NCBI GenBank assembly: GCA_048013815.1
Contig: CM106586.1
Location: 10,850,001-10,914,000 of the forward strand
Reading direction: 5' to 3'
DNA length: 64,000 nt
DNA from: Setoptus koraiensis
Lineage: Eukaryota > Arthropoda
The notes beneath the pieces are model-generated. The model did not search any database. It saw nothing but the letters and a program-made list of their open reading frames with translations, and had not been told where the DNA came from. Positions 24,701 through 37,519 of this stretch are shown in pieces (the first letter of the stretch is position 1; every line of letters begins with the position of its first letter). The position numbers and the translations under genes are program-made.

Positions 24701-27700
24701 GTTTGCCATGGACGATTGCAACAGGGTCGAGTTGCGTATTGTGTCGGGATCGCAAAAATACGCAATGGTTACAACGCGTTCCACGGCCCGGAAACGCGAC
24801 AGCCACTGGTCGTTGTTGAAATCTTGCTCCACTAATTCGCGAAACAATCGTACGCCCCACGGAAGTGTTATGCAATGCAATAGTAACGGTACGCAAATTC
24901 GCGCTATTTCGCTAGATTCCAGTTGGCACAGTGACCACAATTTGCCCATTAGCATATTGTGCTGACACCAAATAATGAATTGGGGCTGCGATTTGGCCGC
25001 CTTGCCCAACACCTGAGAGTGCAGCGATATGAGCTTTATCATTTGCAACAGCTGACACACAATGTCGGGCGTTTGGTACTGGTGAAACTGAATCAACAGA
25101 TTGTAGGTGAGCTGCAGCTCGCTTGATAGCGAGCTCAGTATTTCCGGCCGCAGCGTCGGCCCGAAGTAGCTGGGCGAGAAGGGCGAATTGGGCTGCGGAT
25201 TGAGCGGGCCGGGCGAGTACAGCAGATAATCGGACGATTGTTGCTGTTTGAGCTGCTGTTGCTGCTGCTGGCCTGCTGGCTGCGAAAAATCAAACTTTGT
25301 CGCAACGGGGGCCCGGCCGGCCTGGCCCCCGGTCAGCGGAGCGTCGCCGCCGGCCGGCGCCGCGGACGCGGGACCCGGCGCAAAGTTGCTGTAACAGCTC
25401 ATTGTTTGCTGGCTGGCCATCATCTGCTGATAGTTTTCGGGCCGCGAGCAGAACTCGCCGTTGGCCGCGTCTTGGCTCACCTCGCAAATGCTCACTTCGA
25501 TGGTGGGCGAAAAATAGTTGATGAGCGTCGAGGCCAACTGGTAAAAGGTGCTGATCATTTCGCAAAAAACGCACGACTCGTACACGTCCTCCTGTTCGAA
25601 GCCCTCGATGCAGTGGCTGAACGCGTTCGGATTCACGTCCGCGCCCTGGTCCGCGCCGCCGGGCGACTTAGCGCCGGGTCCCGGCGCTGCGGCGGCGGCC
25701 GCCGCCGCTGCCTGCTGAATGGCCTCAATGCTGGCCTCGACGGAACCGGCCGACTGGCCGGCGTTTTCGCCCGCGAGCACGTTGTCGCTGCACGTGTGCT
25801 TGCCGATCCACGGCGTGGTGATGATGTCGTTGAGCAAATTGATCGCTTGCTGGGCCTCGCGGCCGTCGAGGCCCTTCTGGGCGGCCACTTCCTGCAGGTC
25901 CAGTTGCTTGAGCAGAATGTCCACCATGAGTATGTAGCAGATGAGGTTGCTGTCGATCTGGTTGAGCCACTCGGACTGGGCCGCCTGCTGTTTTTGGGCG
26001 CCGCCGCAATCGTGGCCGCCGGCCGGCTTGCCCGCAAGCTCGTCCGCCGCCTGGGGCCCGCCGCTGACCTGCTTGTGCAGCGCTTGGTGCAGCGGGCCCG
26101 ACGGACCGGCTGCTGTCGCGGGCACGGCGCTCGCGCTGCCCGGATACTTTTGTACGGCGGTCTTTTTGCTGGCGGCGGCGGCGGCCGGCGACGCCTTGGG
26201 CGGCGACCCGACCAGCGGATCGGCGCCCGGCTGCCCGGCCAGCAGCTTGTTGCTAGCGGCCGAGCTCGATGCGGACAGCTTGCTAGTGTGCTGCAGCAGC
26301 TGCTGCGAAAAGATGGTCTTGGCGTCGGCCGCTGTTTCGGGCGTGGGCGTGGGCGGAATGGTGTCGTTGTCGTCGCTGGTGGTGTCGCCGTTGCCCGTCA
26401 TTTCGCTGTCGACGTTGCCCGTGGTGGTGTTGTTGTCCATGTTTGAGTCCTCGTTGTCGGACGAGCCGTTGTTGTTGTGACCGTGGATAGTTTTGTTGCC
26501 GCGCTCGGGGGCGCTTGCGTCGGCGCTGGGGCCCGGCGCGGTGCTGCTGTGTGCGCAAATGTCCGAGAAGCGGTCAATTTCGGCCAGCTTTGACGCGATG
26601 CGCATTCTGTTGAGCTCGTGCGAGCGCATTATCGCCAGCGATTTCACGCCCGACTTGAGCATCTTGTACAGAAAATCGATTGGTATGGGTATCTCGAGCA
26701 TGGTGAGTATTTGCAGCCAATACAGGGTCTGTTCTTGGTCGCCGTGGTTTGTGTTGGACGAATCCTCGAATCTGTTGCTAATGAACGAGTACATTTGTGT
26801 TGTTTCGAAGCCCAACGGGCTCAGCTCCGGATCGAACACCTTGCTGAGCAGTATCTTGAGCTCGCTGAGCTCGTTTTCGGGCACCTCGTGCCGGAAGCAC
26901 TCCATCCAGTAGGGCATTATGAGGTCCCAGACGTCGTCGGTGATGATGTCGTACGGGACGAGGCACAGCAGCCGCTTGAAGCCCTCCTTGATCTGGTGCG
27001 CGGTGTCCGGCCACACCTCCCAGTGGCCGCCGATTTTCGAGCAGTCTATCGGATGGGGCAACAGGCACGATATAAACACGTCCTTGCGCTCCTTTTTTAC
27101 CTCCATTATCCAGCCCTTGATGCATTCGCCCTTCAACTTTTCCAGGGCGCTGCCCGCCTGATCGTCGGGCAAACAAGCCGTGAAATGGAACCACTGGAAC
27201 AGCATGCCCAGCAGCCTACCGAGCAGTTCGTTATTGATTTCGCTCACCGACTTACACAGGCCCGTCATGAGCCAAATGCCGTACTGACTGATGAGCTGAC
27301 GCTCCTCGGTCGCTATAGTCAGGTCGCGATTGTCCGTGCTAAACTGCGACGTTGGGCCCATCAGCGATCGCAAATATCGCTCGCTGTCCTTGGAGGGCCT
27401 ATCGGCGGGAATGGCCTCCTTCAGCAAACTGATAATGGCCTCAATGAAATTGTTTATGTTTTCCTCATTGTCCATAATGTTTATCATGAGCGACGAGTGC
27501 GTTATGTGATTCTGTAGCGTTTCGTCGAAATTGTTTTTCTCCGACGGTGTGTGCTTCAAATACAAACATTCCTTGCAATACCTGATCGGTTTCTTGCAGT
27601 TGTAATTGGCGCACTCAATGTCGAAACAAGTGCCAATGGCCGTCTTGTCGACCGATTGACACTTCTTGTTCTCACAATAGTCGCTAATTTGCTCCATGGG

Positions 27701-28906
27701 CAACAGCAAATCAATGAACTTGGCCTGGTCGTCCGTGCGAATGGCCTGGCTAGCGGCCCCGGCCCCGGCCGGCTGAATAGCGTCCGCCAGTGGCGCAAAG
27801 TTTTCCTTTTGGCAACTGTTAAATTGATCCTTGTATATCTGACCCACACAGTCTAAACAGATCAACATGGGCGGCGGATGATCGCACAAATTGATCGATA
27901 TGGCAAAATCTAGACACATTTTGACGGCCTCATTGTCGGCTATGGTGCAAGAACAATTCTTGTTTTGGCACTTGGATGGCACCCAGCTCACGTGCTTGCT
28001 CTTGAGGGCCTTCCGGTCCTGTGCGCTGGGATTTATGTCGGGCCAGTAGCGAAATAATATCTCGACGGCCGGACAGCGGGCTCGCGTTGTTCCGTACGCT
28101 ATGACGAACAACAGATCCTCGAACACGTTCTGTTTCAGCTTCATCAGACACTCCACCAGTTGGCTGTGATAAGCGGGCTCCGAAATGTAATGAAACGATA
28201 TCATGAGTATGCTGGCCACGCTTAAATTTGCAAAATCGCCGCACGCGCCAGACTGAAAATCTAGCTCTTTGCTGATGGTTGCGTCCGATTTTGTTGTTTG
28301 TTGCGTTGGTTTAACCGTCAATTGATTGCTATTCTGGCTCTTGGCTTGGTTTGTGGGGCCCGGCTTGGCGAAGTCCGAGTTACCGTTGTGGTGCTGGTGG
28401 TGCTGTTGTTGTTGTTGCTGTTGTTGCTGGTCAATGGTGAAAGGAAGCAAATTGTAACACAGTGTGTCGAGCAATTCCTTGTGTATGCTAACTGGAAACG
28501 ATATCAGTGTTGAGGTCAACAAATAGGGCAGTGTCTCCATGTAGGAATGCTCCAGAAATGGCATTAGACAGGCCAACAGATTCAATAATTGTTCGCCCAG
28601 CACGTCGGTGTTTGTTTGCACCAATGGAAATATGTCAATCAATTGAACAATAATATTGTATAGTCCGACATAGTCAAAATTAGGCAACATGGCCAATCTG
28701 GACTTGTCTTTATCACGGGCATGTAAGGGTATGTTTTCGATGTCCTTGAAGTCTTTGAAGTCTCTCAATACTTGACAAAAATAACGTAACATGTTTGACA
28801 TTTCAATGCCGGTGGGCTGTGGCAAAATACCGTTTTGTATGCGGTGTATGTGATCCTGCAGATTGGATATTTTGCCGGCGAAGGCGGCGGCACGAGTGCC
28901 CATCAT
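18702..28906 (-). CDS. UNC79: UNC79, accessory subunit of the NALCN sodium-leak channel
   Basis: Exon 1 is 28906-19178 (3243 codons) and exon 2 is 18929-18702 (75 residues and stop). The donor AGA|GTAAGT and acceptor CAACACAG|TAC join in phase 0, giving 3318 residues. UNC79 binds UNC80 and stabilises the NALCN channel that sets resting excitability of neurons. The N-terminus (FAGKISNLQDHIHRI, FDYVGLYNIIVQLIDIFPLV, FLEHSYMETLPYLLTSTLI) matches the family. A Cys-rich, zinc-finger-like region at about 313-455 also belongs to it, followed by conserved helical stretches such as DPDTIRNSTLLQSSMANAF. The protein is longer than human UNC79 (about 2600) because of large disordered inserts rich in Ala, Gln, Gly and Ser, including runs of nine Ala and thirteen Gln. 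The gene is more GC-rich than its neighbours, which creates long antisense frames. Confidence 0.96.
18963..19057. repeat. 17-bp minisatellite inside the UNC79 intron
   Basis: About 5.6 tandem copies of a 17-bp unit, TTTCGGTTGCGCGAGAT with a CACGAG variant in the first copies. It fills over a third of the only UNC79 intron (18930-19177). Confidence 0.9.
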
Positions 28907-29799
28907 TTTGTTGTGTTTTTGTTGTGTTTTATCTCTTTCTCTACTAATAAAAAAGGCCTTCGTGCAGGGCTGCTGTCGTTCTGAATTTTGTCAATTTTCC
29001 CTGTCACCAACTAGGCAGATATTTCGCAACTGACCAAATTATTATTTACATGTATATGTGATATTTAAAAGTATATATATATATGTGACGAATGCTCACT
29101 GTCGGCCTGAATCCGATGTGCAATTATTGGCACTTTTCTGTATCGTTGTTTGGTTGCTTGTGCGGTTTATTTCTCAGTTCTTTGCTCTGCTTGTTCGACG
29201 TTTGTTCGACGCTTCTTCGAGAATCAGCATTATCTAATCTGGTTCCGTTGGACAATCTAATCACTTGTTCCAATGCTGGTCCGCTTGCCACCATGTGCCA
29301 CCGATATTCGTGTCGATTGGTGCATTCTTTCAATGCTGAGGCTACGATTGAACACCAGTTGTTGTTTATATAAATACTGTTAGTTTTGATTCAGATCTAG
29401 GCAGCGGCCAAATGCCAGAGTGAATCGCACCATTTCCAGCCAACTCCATTCATGCAATTCTTAGCCGCCATTGCGCCTTCTCTCCGAACGGGCTTGCGCC
29501 CAAGATAAGGCCCAGTTTTGAAGCACATCGGGGCGCACGCAAATTCGCGCAACACACACACACGCACGCACACACACACACACACGCACGCCAGACCATC
29601 GAAAGAAACTCGTCCTCGAAGCATCCACTACAACATTACGTAACACCACAAGAACACGTTCTTAAGCATCTCTCAATTGTCTGACGCGCTCATTCGGGCC
29701 AGCTCGCCAGATTTCATTGACTGTCTTATTCATTGTCGGCCGCATTGAATTGTCCAACAAATTGTATGGGCTTGCTAGCTGCATAATTGCAGTAGCTCC
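28907..29799. other. Intergenic, upstream of UNC79
   Basis: Nearly 0.9 kb, expected to contain the UNC79 promoter. A TA run lies at 29073-29082 and a CA tract with CG interruptions at 29549-29590. No coding frame resembles a known protein. Confidence 0.4.
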
Positions 29800-31035
29800 A
29801 TCTCGAACATTGTATCGCCCGACAATCATGCTCAAATATCAGCGAGATAACGCAACCGAGTGGCACGAGTGTCGCGAGGGAGCACCCCTTTTTTGTTGGC
29901 TTGCCAAAGCCGAATCCTTTTGTTCATGTCGAAACTTGCACTTGTTACTAAACATTTTGCTGTGTTTACATTAATGCCAAACTACTTGTTAGATCAAACA
30001 TTTCTCACGATTTACGTCGCGCAAAGTGTGCTATATTGATGGAGACATAGCGCACTAATTTCAACAAAGAGACAGCATAGAAGTGAGAAACAAAATGGGA
30101 AAACATCGTCCATATATCACATCATTGAGATCCGCAACTGAGTGGCGCGAGCGTCACAAGGGAGCATCTTTTTTGATTGCCTTACCAAAGTCGGATCAGT
30201 CTATCCATGTCGAAACTCGCACTTGTTATCAGAATTTTGCTGTGTTAACAGTCATACCCCTTGAAATTCAAGTCTTGAATCAATTTGATTTCTCATGATT
30301 TACGACACGCAAAGGGTGCTATATTGATGGAGACATAGCGCACTAATTTCAACAAAGAGACAGCATAGAAGTGAGAAACAAAATGGGAAAACATCGTCCA
30401 TATATCACATCATTGAGATCCGCAACTGAGTGGCGCGAGCGTCACAAGGGAGCATCTTTTTTGATTGCCTTACCAAAGTCGGATCAGTCTATCCATGTCG
30501 AAACTCGCACTTGTTATCAGAATTTTGCTGTGTTTACAGTCATACCCCTTGAAATTCAAGTCTTGAATCAATTTGATTTCTCATGATTTACGACACGCAA
30601 AGGGTGCTATATTGATGGAGACATAGCGCACTAATTTCTACAAAGAGACAGCATTGAAGTGAGAAACAAAATGCGAAAACATCGTCCATATATCACATCA
30701 TTGAGATCCGCAACTGAGTGGCGCGAGCGTCACAAGGGAGCATCTTTTTTGATTGCCTCACCAAAGTTGGATCAGTCTATCCATGTCGAAACTCGCACTT
30801 GCTTTCAGAATTTTGCTGTGTTTACAATCATACTAGCCCTCTCGAAATTCAACTCTTGAATCAATCCGATTTCTCACAGTTCACGACTTGAAAAGTATGT
30901 TGTATTGATCGATGAATAGCGCAGTCATTTCAATAAAAAGATAGGATTGAATCCAGAAATAAACCGTCCCAAAAAACAGAAAAATATTATCAAATTAACA
31001 TGTTAATGCGCTCAGCAACCGAGTGGCGCGAGCCG
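29800..31035. repeat. 288-bp tandem repeat array
   Basis: GTGAGAAACAAAATG recurs at 30083, 30371 and 30659, a period of exactly 288 bp. The first two full units are nearly identical and the third differs at a modest number of sites. A more diverged partial unit precedes them (about 29830-30060), and the array fades out after about 30960 with a last GAGTGGCGCGAG at 31020. Each unit can be read as a frame of about 70 codons containing ATEWRERHKGASF, but the start is not conserved as ATG in a good context and the diverged first unit breaks the frame. I treat it as satellite-like DNA between UNC79 and WASHC4. No terminal inverted repeats or transposase were seen. Confidence 0.9.
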
Positions 31036-31159
31036 AGTGTTTCTCAATGAAATACTTCTGAATCAAATCCGCTACTGGCAGTTTTGTTTTTTGCAAAGGG
31101 ATATGAGATGTAAAACACAAAATATACGCGACGGAAATCATCCTGTTTTATTTTATGCA

Positions 31160-34100
31160 TCATAAATTATTTTCACGATATAATATCAAGGAGCAACGCA
31201 AAGAAAACATTAGTTGCTTGAATTCCCTCTCCAGGGCGTCTAATCTTTTCAAAGTCATGGTAGAGGTCTGACTGAGTTTTTCGTCGCTTCTAAATTCCTC
31301 AACTCTATTCTTTGTCTCTTGTCTGGAGCGATTTATCTTGTCCATAACCTCGTTGAACCATTGATAGCTTTCAAATTGATTTGTTTGATCCAATATAGTA
31401 AGTATGAATGCAACTCCGATGGGAAATCCATCGTCGCTCAATGCAGAGCCTATCCTGTTGTTGACAGTTCGAGAAGATAAACGTTCCTTACAAGCCATTA
31501 TATAGTGCACATAGTTTATAGTAAGCGCAGGTAATATGATGGAGAAATTCTTCAAATGATCACTTTTATTCAAGTTACTGCTACTTGTTGTTGACGATGA
31601 TATGCTTCCACTTTGATTTGCAGATGATGAAAGTTCGCTCGATTCACCTGTCATGGCGGAAGTATCCGAGTTACCCATGGGTTTATCTGCGTGTGTAGCC
31701 CGAAATGTTTCTCTGAATACCGACACCAATATAGAGAAATAGTTAGTTTTTGAAGTGAAATTCTTATTCAGGTCCTCTAGGCATAAGTCGAAATTTTCTG
31801 TAGCTTTTATGAGAACCGGTTCGTCGGGATATTCCGTTTTTGCCGATTCTAGCAAGCGCAACTCATTTAAATCATCCAGATCAGGTATAAAGTTCACAGA
31901 TTCAGATACACAATTCAAGGCTCCACTCCTGAGCATTCTCACAAAAGCCAATGCATTACCAATTTGGGTGATGTTATTACGTAAAACGTCCAAATAATTG
32001 ACGGAGTTAGATTGAACGCTAGTATCTCCGGCTTGTTCTTGGTGTTGAGGCAAACTATGTTTTTTCAAATAATTCAATAGACGGTCGGCTCTCTCATATG
32101 AGTATTTGTCGTCACCTGGTGTACCATTAGAATTGATATTTTCTTTAAAATTGCACATATCCTTTGTAAGTCGCAATCTGACGTGTTCATCGTGCAGATA
32201 TTGAGAAAAAGCACTCAATTGTCTCCTTAATAATTGATAAGTAAAATTAACAGCCGTGTTGATTATACCAAAACCATGAGTTTTGATTGAATTGGCCACA
32301 TGCTTGATCAACACCACATTCAACTGTCTATTGAAATAATGTTGTTGTTGTCTATTGCTGATGATACTTTGATTACTATTGTCATTCTGTGGATTTCCTA
32401 TGATGGTCTTTTCAATAAACATTTGATTGTGAAGATTGTGGTTATATCGTGCCACAAACAAACTAAGATTACGGGTAATGCCCAAAATATCTAAGCCTTG
32501 CTCTAATGTCTGGGTGGGCAATTGATTATCGACAAACGTCAAGCCATACTTGTGCCGAGCCATATTCATCATGGTATCGTAGGTGAACCAATCGTGTCGT
32601 GCAATTGAAGTTAAATTGTAACAAATCTTATCCAGATGATATTCAACCTCTTGTTTGATCGAGATGAAGTTATCAAAGTAGCGAAGAGGAACGCAGCTTA
32701 GAAGCCTCTTGAAATTGTATAAGTGCCTTTTGAACGGACTCTGGTCATTCAGTTGTAAATCGCGATGTGTTTGTAAGCGTAGTTCAGTTTCAAATTCTTG
32801 GCAAATCTTATCTAAGAAATCTATCCTCAGTCTTTCGTATATGTCCTTCTCAACGTTGTTCATTAATTCTTGGCCTATCTCTTTTAGTGATTGTGTTGAC
32901 TCGTTACTGGTTGCTTCCATGGCGTCATCAATTTCTGCGGGCTCATCGGCATGGAAATTCAACACTTGTTCATCAATCATGTACAAACGTTTAATATCTG
33001 ACAAGGACAACAGAAAATATCTTAACTCATCTAGTGGGCACGGGTTCTCCTCAAGGCAATAGTTGAAGTAGGTACCAAATGTTGGAATGCTCCAGTAAAG
33101 AAAACTACAGTCGGCACTAGCAGATAAATACTCATAGATGCGCAAGTCGAAAGATTGCGATAACGAGTTGAGTTTAGATATCTCAGAACTTTCCAACACT
33201 GGTGCAATAACAGGTAGACAAAGTGATATCAGTATTTGTCTCGCATTAGTTAACATTGAGCCATTCAAGCAATTTGCAGTTAATATAATAGCGGAAATCA
33301 TATCCAACTTCTTTTCTGAATACTTGTGTACTTGATTGCTAAGTTTTCTCCTCAATGAAGACATCAATCGTAATAGTTGTGTAGATCTAAGCTGATTCAA
33401 ACGAATGATAGATTCCTGGATGAGTGACTTGTGTCGCTCAAAACTAACCTGAATGGACTTGATCAACGGGATCATACGGAGAACTGATATTAGGTTGGAT
33501 TTAGTCATTGGTTTGGCATGATGAAGATAGATAGCCATTAAAGATTTCACATAGTACACCATCATATTGATCAAGCTTATGCCGCTCTTGTATAAACTAG
33601 CTCTGGATTCAAGCGTGTGGATGTAGTTCTCTGATAATTCTTTGTGTTTCATTGACTCCGTTTCAAAATCAACCAACCAATAAGTTACGCGAGATGTGAA
33701 TATTTTAAGATCTTTTTCTATAGGCACTCGTAATAATGAATCTCGCTGACTAGACAACGAATTTAAAAAGCTCTTATCAATCATAGACTTGGAAACATGC
33801 CGGGCGAGAAATTTCTCCAATAAAATATATGAATTTGATCCGAATAAATGTATCAAATAAAGTTCTTTGCGTTTCTGACAATCCATTATATTACGCAACA
33901 GCCTCCTGTCTTCCTTTTTGAATATCCAAGTGTAAACAATAAAAATACTTGATATTCCTAACAATTTTTGATCATCACGCCGTAACAAACTGGAACTTGG
34001 GGTATAACTAGTTGGGGAAGACTGCATGATTCGTTCCAAAGAATACTTGATAAAGTTGTTCAGGTGATCCATGAATTGATTGTCGATGGGAAGCGTCTTT

Positions 34101-35108
34101 GGTGACACTGTTTGCATTTGCTCTATGCACTGACTGAATATTGATTTCTTTTCGTCGAGAAGATTGATATCAATTTGATTGATGAATCTCGACAATGTTT
34201 GCAGTTTGCTTATTTGATTCTGCATATCCACCAAAGTAGGATTCGCTAATATTGTGTCAATAGTTCGTTTGTAATTGATCAGATTCAACCTGAGATTTGT
34301 GTGATTAGTTAAAATATCGTCCAAGCTGATTAAAGTTACCAGCAATTCCATAAGACTCACAAATATAGCATTGAACATTGTATTTGAAGGTAAATCTGGC
34401 ACTATCATTTTGGATGGCACAGAGTTGTTTGAGATCAGGCAGAGGTAACGGTGCATCTGGCTTATTGTAGATTTTATAACAGTAAAACAATGGTCAACAA
34501 AATTGAGAAGATCACGCATCAATGGCAATATGTCCGAGACCAGGTTGAGTTCAGTGATCAATTGCGTATTGGTAACAGATAATCTCGAGCCCGGTTGCGT
34601 TGGAGTATACTGTTTGTTGGCCATTTTGGTTCCATAGGCATAGGTCATGATTGCTTTCATGTAATATTCGATGGCTTCAATGGACAAAAAGTTCATTTCA
34701 TTGATGCACGTGGCGAAAACTAGCATCATCTTGGACAGTTGACTATTACCACAGGTCGCCAGTAATTCTTGCAGGTCGGTTCTTTCTGTTACGTCATCAT
34801 CAATATATGAGAATAAGCTCGTTGATTCAGCTGTGAAATTGGTGAAAAATTTGCTATTCTCAGCGTTTATTACACGTTTGCCATCAGTCAACTTGTTGAT
34901 GAGATCTCGATATTCTAAAGCAACGTCTTTATCTGTGTCAACTGTACATACGAAAGTGAAACACAACATCGAGGAAGGTTGAGATTAGACCAAGCTTTAT
35001 AATTGACTAGGTTGAACAGGATGCCCGTTAAGTATGTAAAGCTGGAAACAACTTACCCTCGAGAAACCTGTCGAAGTCGGTTCGTGATGTTCCGCCGGTG
35101 GAGGACAT
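31160..35108 (-). CDS. WASHC4: WASH complex subunit 4 (SWIP)
   Basis: A short first exon, 35108-35057 (MSSTGGTSRTDFDRFLE), is followed by a 115-bp intron (GTAAGT to TACAG) and one large exon, 34941-31160. The phase-1 junction rebuilds a Val codon, giving 1277 residues. SWIP is a core scaffold of the WASH complex, which drives Arp2/3 actin assembly on endosomes for cargo sorting. The strongest family blocks are in the C-terminal half: DWFTYDTMMNMARHKYGL, LPTQTLEQGLDILGITRN, HVANSIKTHGFGIINTAVNF, LRLTKDMCNF, IGNALAFVRMLRSGALNC, and SALSDDGFPIGVAFILTILD. Human SWIP (1173 residues) has the same order. An ATG inside the intron gives a longer frame start at 34969, which I rejected because splicing yields a clean N-terminus. 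A Ser-rich insert lies near residues 1090-1130. Confidence 0.96.
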
Positions 35109-36769
35109 TATCGGTTGGTCCCCCCTCAATTAATTGAATTGGTCTCAACTTCATTCAATGTGTGAGTGTATGAGTGAGTGCGTGTGTTGTAGCCGCGTCT
35201 ACAACAACAATACTCATGAAGATATTGGGTTGCCTATATGGATGTGCCAGGGCGGAATGTTTATAATATCATATCATATAAGTATTTCTTATTGACAACA
35301 TTGAAGGAAAGTTGTGTGTGCAAACCAACCATCTAGATCCATTTTATGCAATTGAAAGTTATTGATTGTTCATGCTGATAAGGTTCACATGTAATGGAAA
35401 AAAATAAATCAGCTGACAGTCATGCTTGCTATGCGTCGCGTTCGTGCCCGACAACGATTGTCGCCGATGTGGAGAATCCAGCAGTCTTGTATCCAAACGA
35501 AGCGGCCATGATAAGTTGTCGGTACAATTTGCGACTAGTTACGGGTGTAAGTTGACATGTCAATCCCTTTAAACTCTCAAATCTCCCTTTTGTGAGTGTA
35601 TAATGTGATCTATGGGGATATAATGACGGAATGGTGGTTGATTAATTTATATTCACATGCGGATGTAAACAAACGCAATATCGTCGCTCTGGTCAGTTGC
35701 AAGTTGTATGTGTTTGTGCGCAAAAAGTATTGTGTGCACAAAAAAGGTGAAGAGGAATTCGCCGGCAAATTCAATGTAGCTGATCGACTGTGATTTGTGA
35801 ACGCAATGAATTTCGAGCGGCCGAACAGGGAGCAAGTTTGATGTGGGTCAGCTGGTGAATGCGCATACTGACTGTGAGCATTTGTGGAATCCGTTGCTAT
35901 TCGTGTCTGCGCAAAATGTATCACACTTACAATCATCTTGCACCGAGCTTGCACTAACAAGAAATCTTTTGCGATAGCTAGTCAAGAGGGCGCTGAAAGT
36001 AGCAGATTTCGCCAAGGTTGTCCTGCTCGAGTTTTAATATTCAGTGCTTGCAGTATTGGTAACACAGTACACAGTAACAATCAATGTGTTTGCTCGGAAT
36101 CCACCAGGGAATACTGACGTCACTTTGCGCCCCGAGCGGCAGCCTCTCAAAGTGGGCTCGCAACAATTGAAGAACTCAGCGTAGTATAACAACCAGTAGC
36201 CTGATCCCTTGTGTTTCTACGGTTTCTTTCTCGGTATCAAGTGAGTCATCTTGTATGCTAACCACTTGTTTATATCTACATTATCACTATTAACACTTTC
36301 ATTATTATCATTCGTTGTTGTTGCCGACGAGCAATCTCAACGTTTTATTTGGGCCACACTTGTCTATTTTTCAATAACATATTATATGAAATAATACAGT
36401 TGATACGATAGAAAACTGTAAATCAATTGCAACGACAAAGGCAAAGAAGGCACAACAACAACAAAAATAGAAAACCTTTTATAGAGGTAAGGCCATACTA
36501 TTTTTTATCACCACGCGACCTGTAGGGAGAACGAAGGCACCCAGCATTGGATTTTTATCATTGTAATCATATCAAGCATCCGAATCAGTAGAATATCAAT
36601 TGAAACTAACGAATGAATTAATCATATCAATTATTCAAATCAGTCAAATATCCATTAGAACTAACAAACGAATATCATTGTCATTATTACTAATACTGGA
36701 TCGCATGAGCTTTAGAAAATCTTGATTTTTGCATTCAAAAATATTGACGAACAAATAACAGATCAAATC
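35109..36769. other. Intergenic between divergent WASHC4 and Lifeguard genes
   Basis: Both neighbouring promoters must lie in this 1.7-kb stretch. A donor-like GTGAGT at 36241 and a CTTTAG acceptor just before 36717 suggest a 5' UTR intron for the Lifeguard gene. AGAGGGCGCT at 35985-35994 resembles the CTCF core. Short frames at 35.6-36.1 kb have no recognisable homology. Confidence 0.35.
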
Positions 36770-37519
36770 ATGGCTACATCAGGCTACGAGGACCCAGAAA
36801 CAGGCCTACCCAAACATAGCGATGCCTATTTAAATCAGGGAAGTTTCTTATTTGACACCAAGCAAGTCAGATTGAGATTTGTCAGAAAGGTCTACAGCAT
36901 TCTGGGTGTACAGCTCCTACTGACAGTTGGAATAGTGTCCCTGTTTGCTCTACATAAAGGTGTTAATCTGTGGGCAAAACAAAACAGTTGGTTTGTCATG
37001 GCAGCGTTTGTCGTGTCATTCATCATGATGTTAGTTATTGCTTGTGGCGAGAAGCTTAGAAGAAAATTCCCTCACAACATAATATTATTATTTTTCTTTA
37101 CGGTGGCCGAATCACTGATGGTTGGAGCTCTGACCGTGGCATTCGATACCAAGATACTATTCATTGCTGGGGCTATGACAGCGGGCGTAGTATTGGCACT
37201 AACAGCATTTGCCATGCAAACTAAAATTGATTTCACAGTATTCAATGGTATCATGGTAGTAGTAGGCATGGTCTTCTTCTTGTCGGCCATGATAGCTATG
37301 TTCTTTCCTCCTAGCAAACTAATGGTGCTGGTCATATCATCAATAGGAGCCTTGATAGTATCTTGCTACTTAGTCATAGACACTCAAATGATTGTTGGTG
37401 GAACTCATTCAGTGCAGATATCGCCCGAGGAATATATATTTGCTGCTTTGAGCCTATACTTGGACATCATTAATTTGTTCCTATACATCTTGACTATATT
37501 GAGCGGATCTAGAGACTAA
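36770..37519 (+). CDS. Lifeguard/TMBIM family membrane protein (Bax inhibitor-1 fold)
   Basis: 249-residue protein with about seven transmembrane helices, of the Lifeguard (LFG/GRINA/FAIM2) branch of the Bax inhibitor-1 family. These sit in Golgi, ER or plasma membrane and modulate calcium handling and cell death. The start is the ATG at 36770 (MATSGYEDPE); the frame runs further upstream but has no ATG there. After a short cytosolic N-terminus comes VRLRFVRKVYSILGVQLLLT, the family's opening motif, then six hydrophobic segments. The hallmark end is YLVIDTQMIVGG, then SPEEYIFAALSLYLDIINLF, and finally LYILTILSGSRD. Single coding exon. Which LFG paralogue it represents cannot be settled by eye. 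Confidence 0.96.
   Translation: MATSGYEDPETGLPKHSDAYLNQGSFLFDTKQVRLRFVRKVYSILGVQLLLTVGIVSLFALHKGVNLWAKQNSWFVMAAFVVSFIMMLVIACGEKLRRKFPHNIILLFFFTVAESLMVGALTVAFDTKILFIAGAMTAGVVLALTAFAMQTKIDFTVFNGIMVVVGMVFFLSAMIAMFFPPSKLMVLVISSIGALIVSCYLVIDTQMIVGGTHSVQISPEEYIFAALSLYLDIINLFLYILTILSGSRD

Noticed and set aside
25238-26446. 402-codon plus-strand frame
   Set aside because: It is exactly antisense to UNC79 in a GC-rich stretch, has Ala/Arg/Gly/Leu-biased composition and no family motif. Several similar antisense frames (21-27 kb) share this cause.
29717-30859. Short frames in the 288-bp array as genes
   Set aside because: The frame is not kept in the diverged unit, starts are poor, and the tandem structure explains the recurrence.
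34942-34969. Alternative WASHC4 start at 34969
   Set aside because: This stretch is the end of the intron. Splicing from the exon at 35108-35057 gives a continuous frame with a proper ATG.
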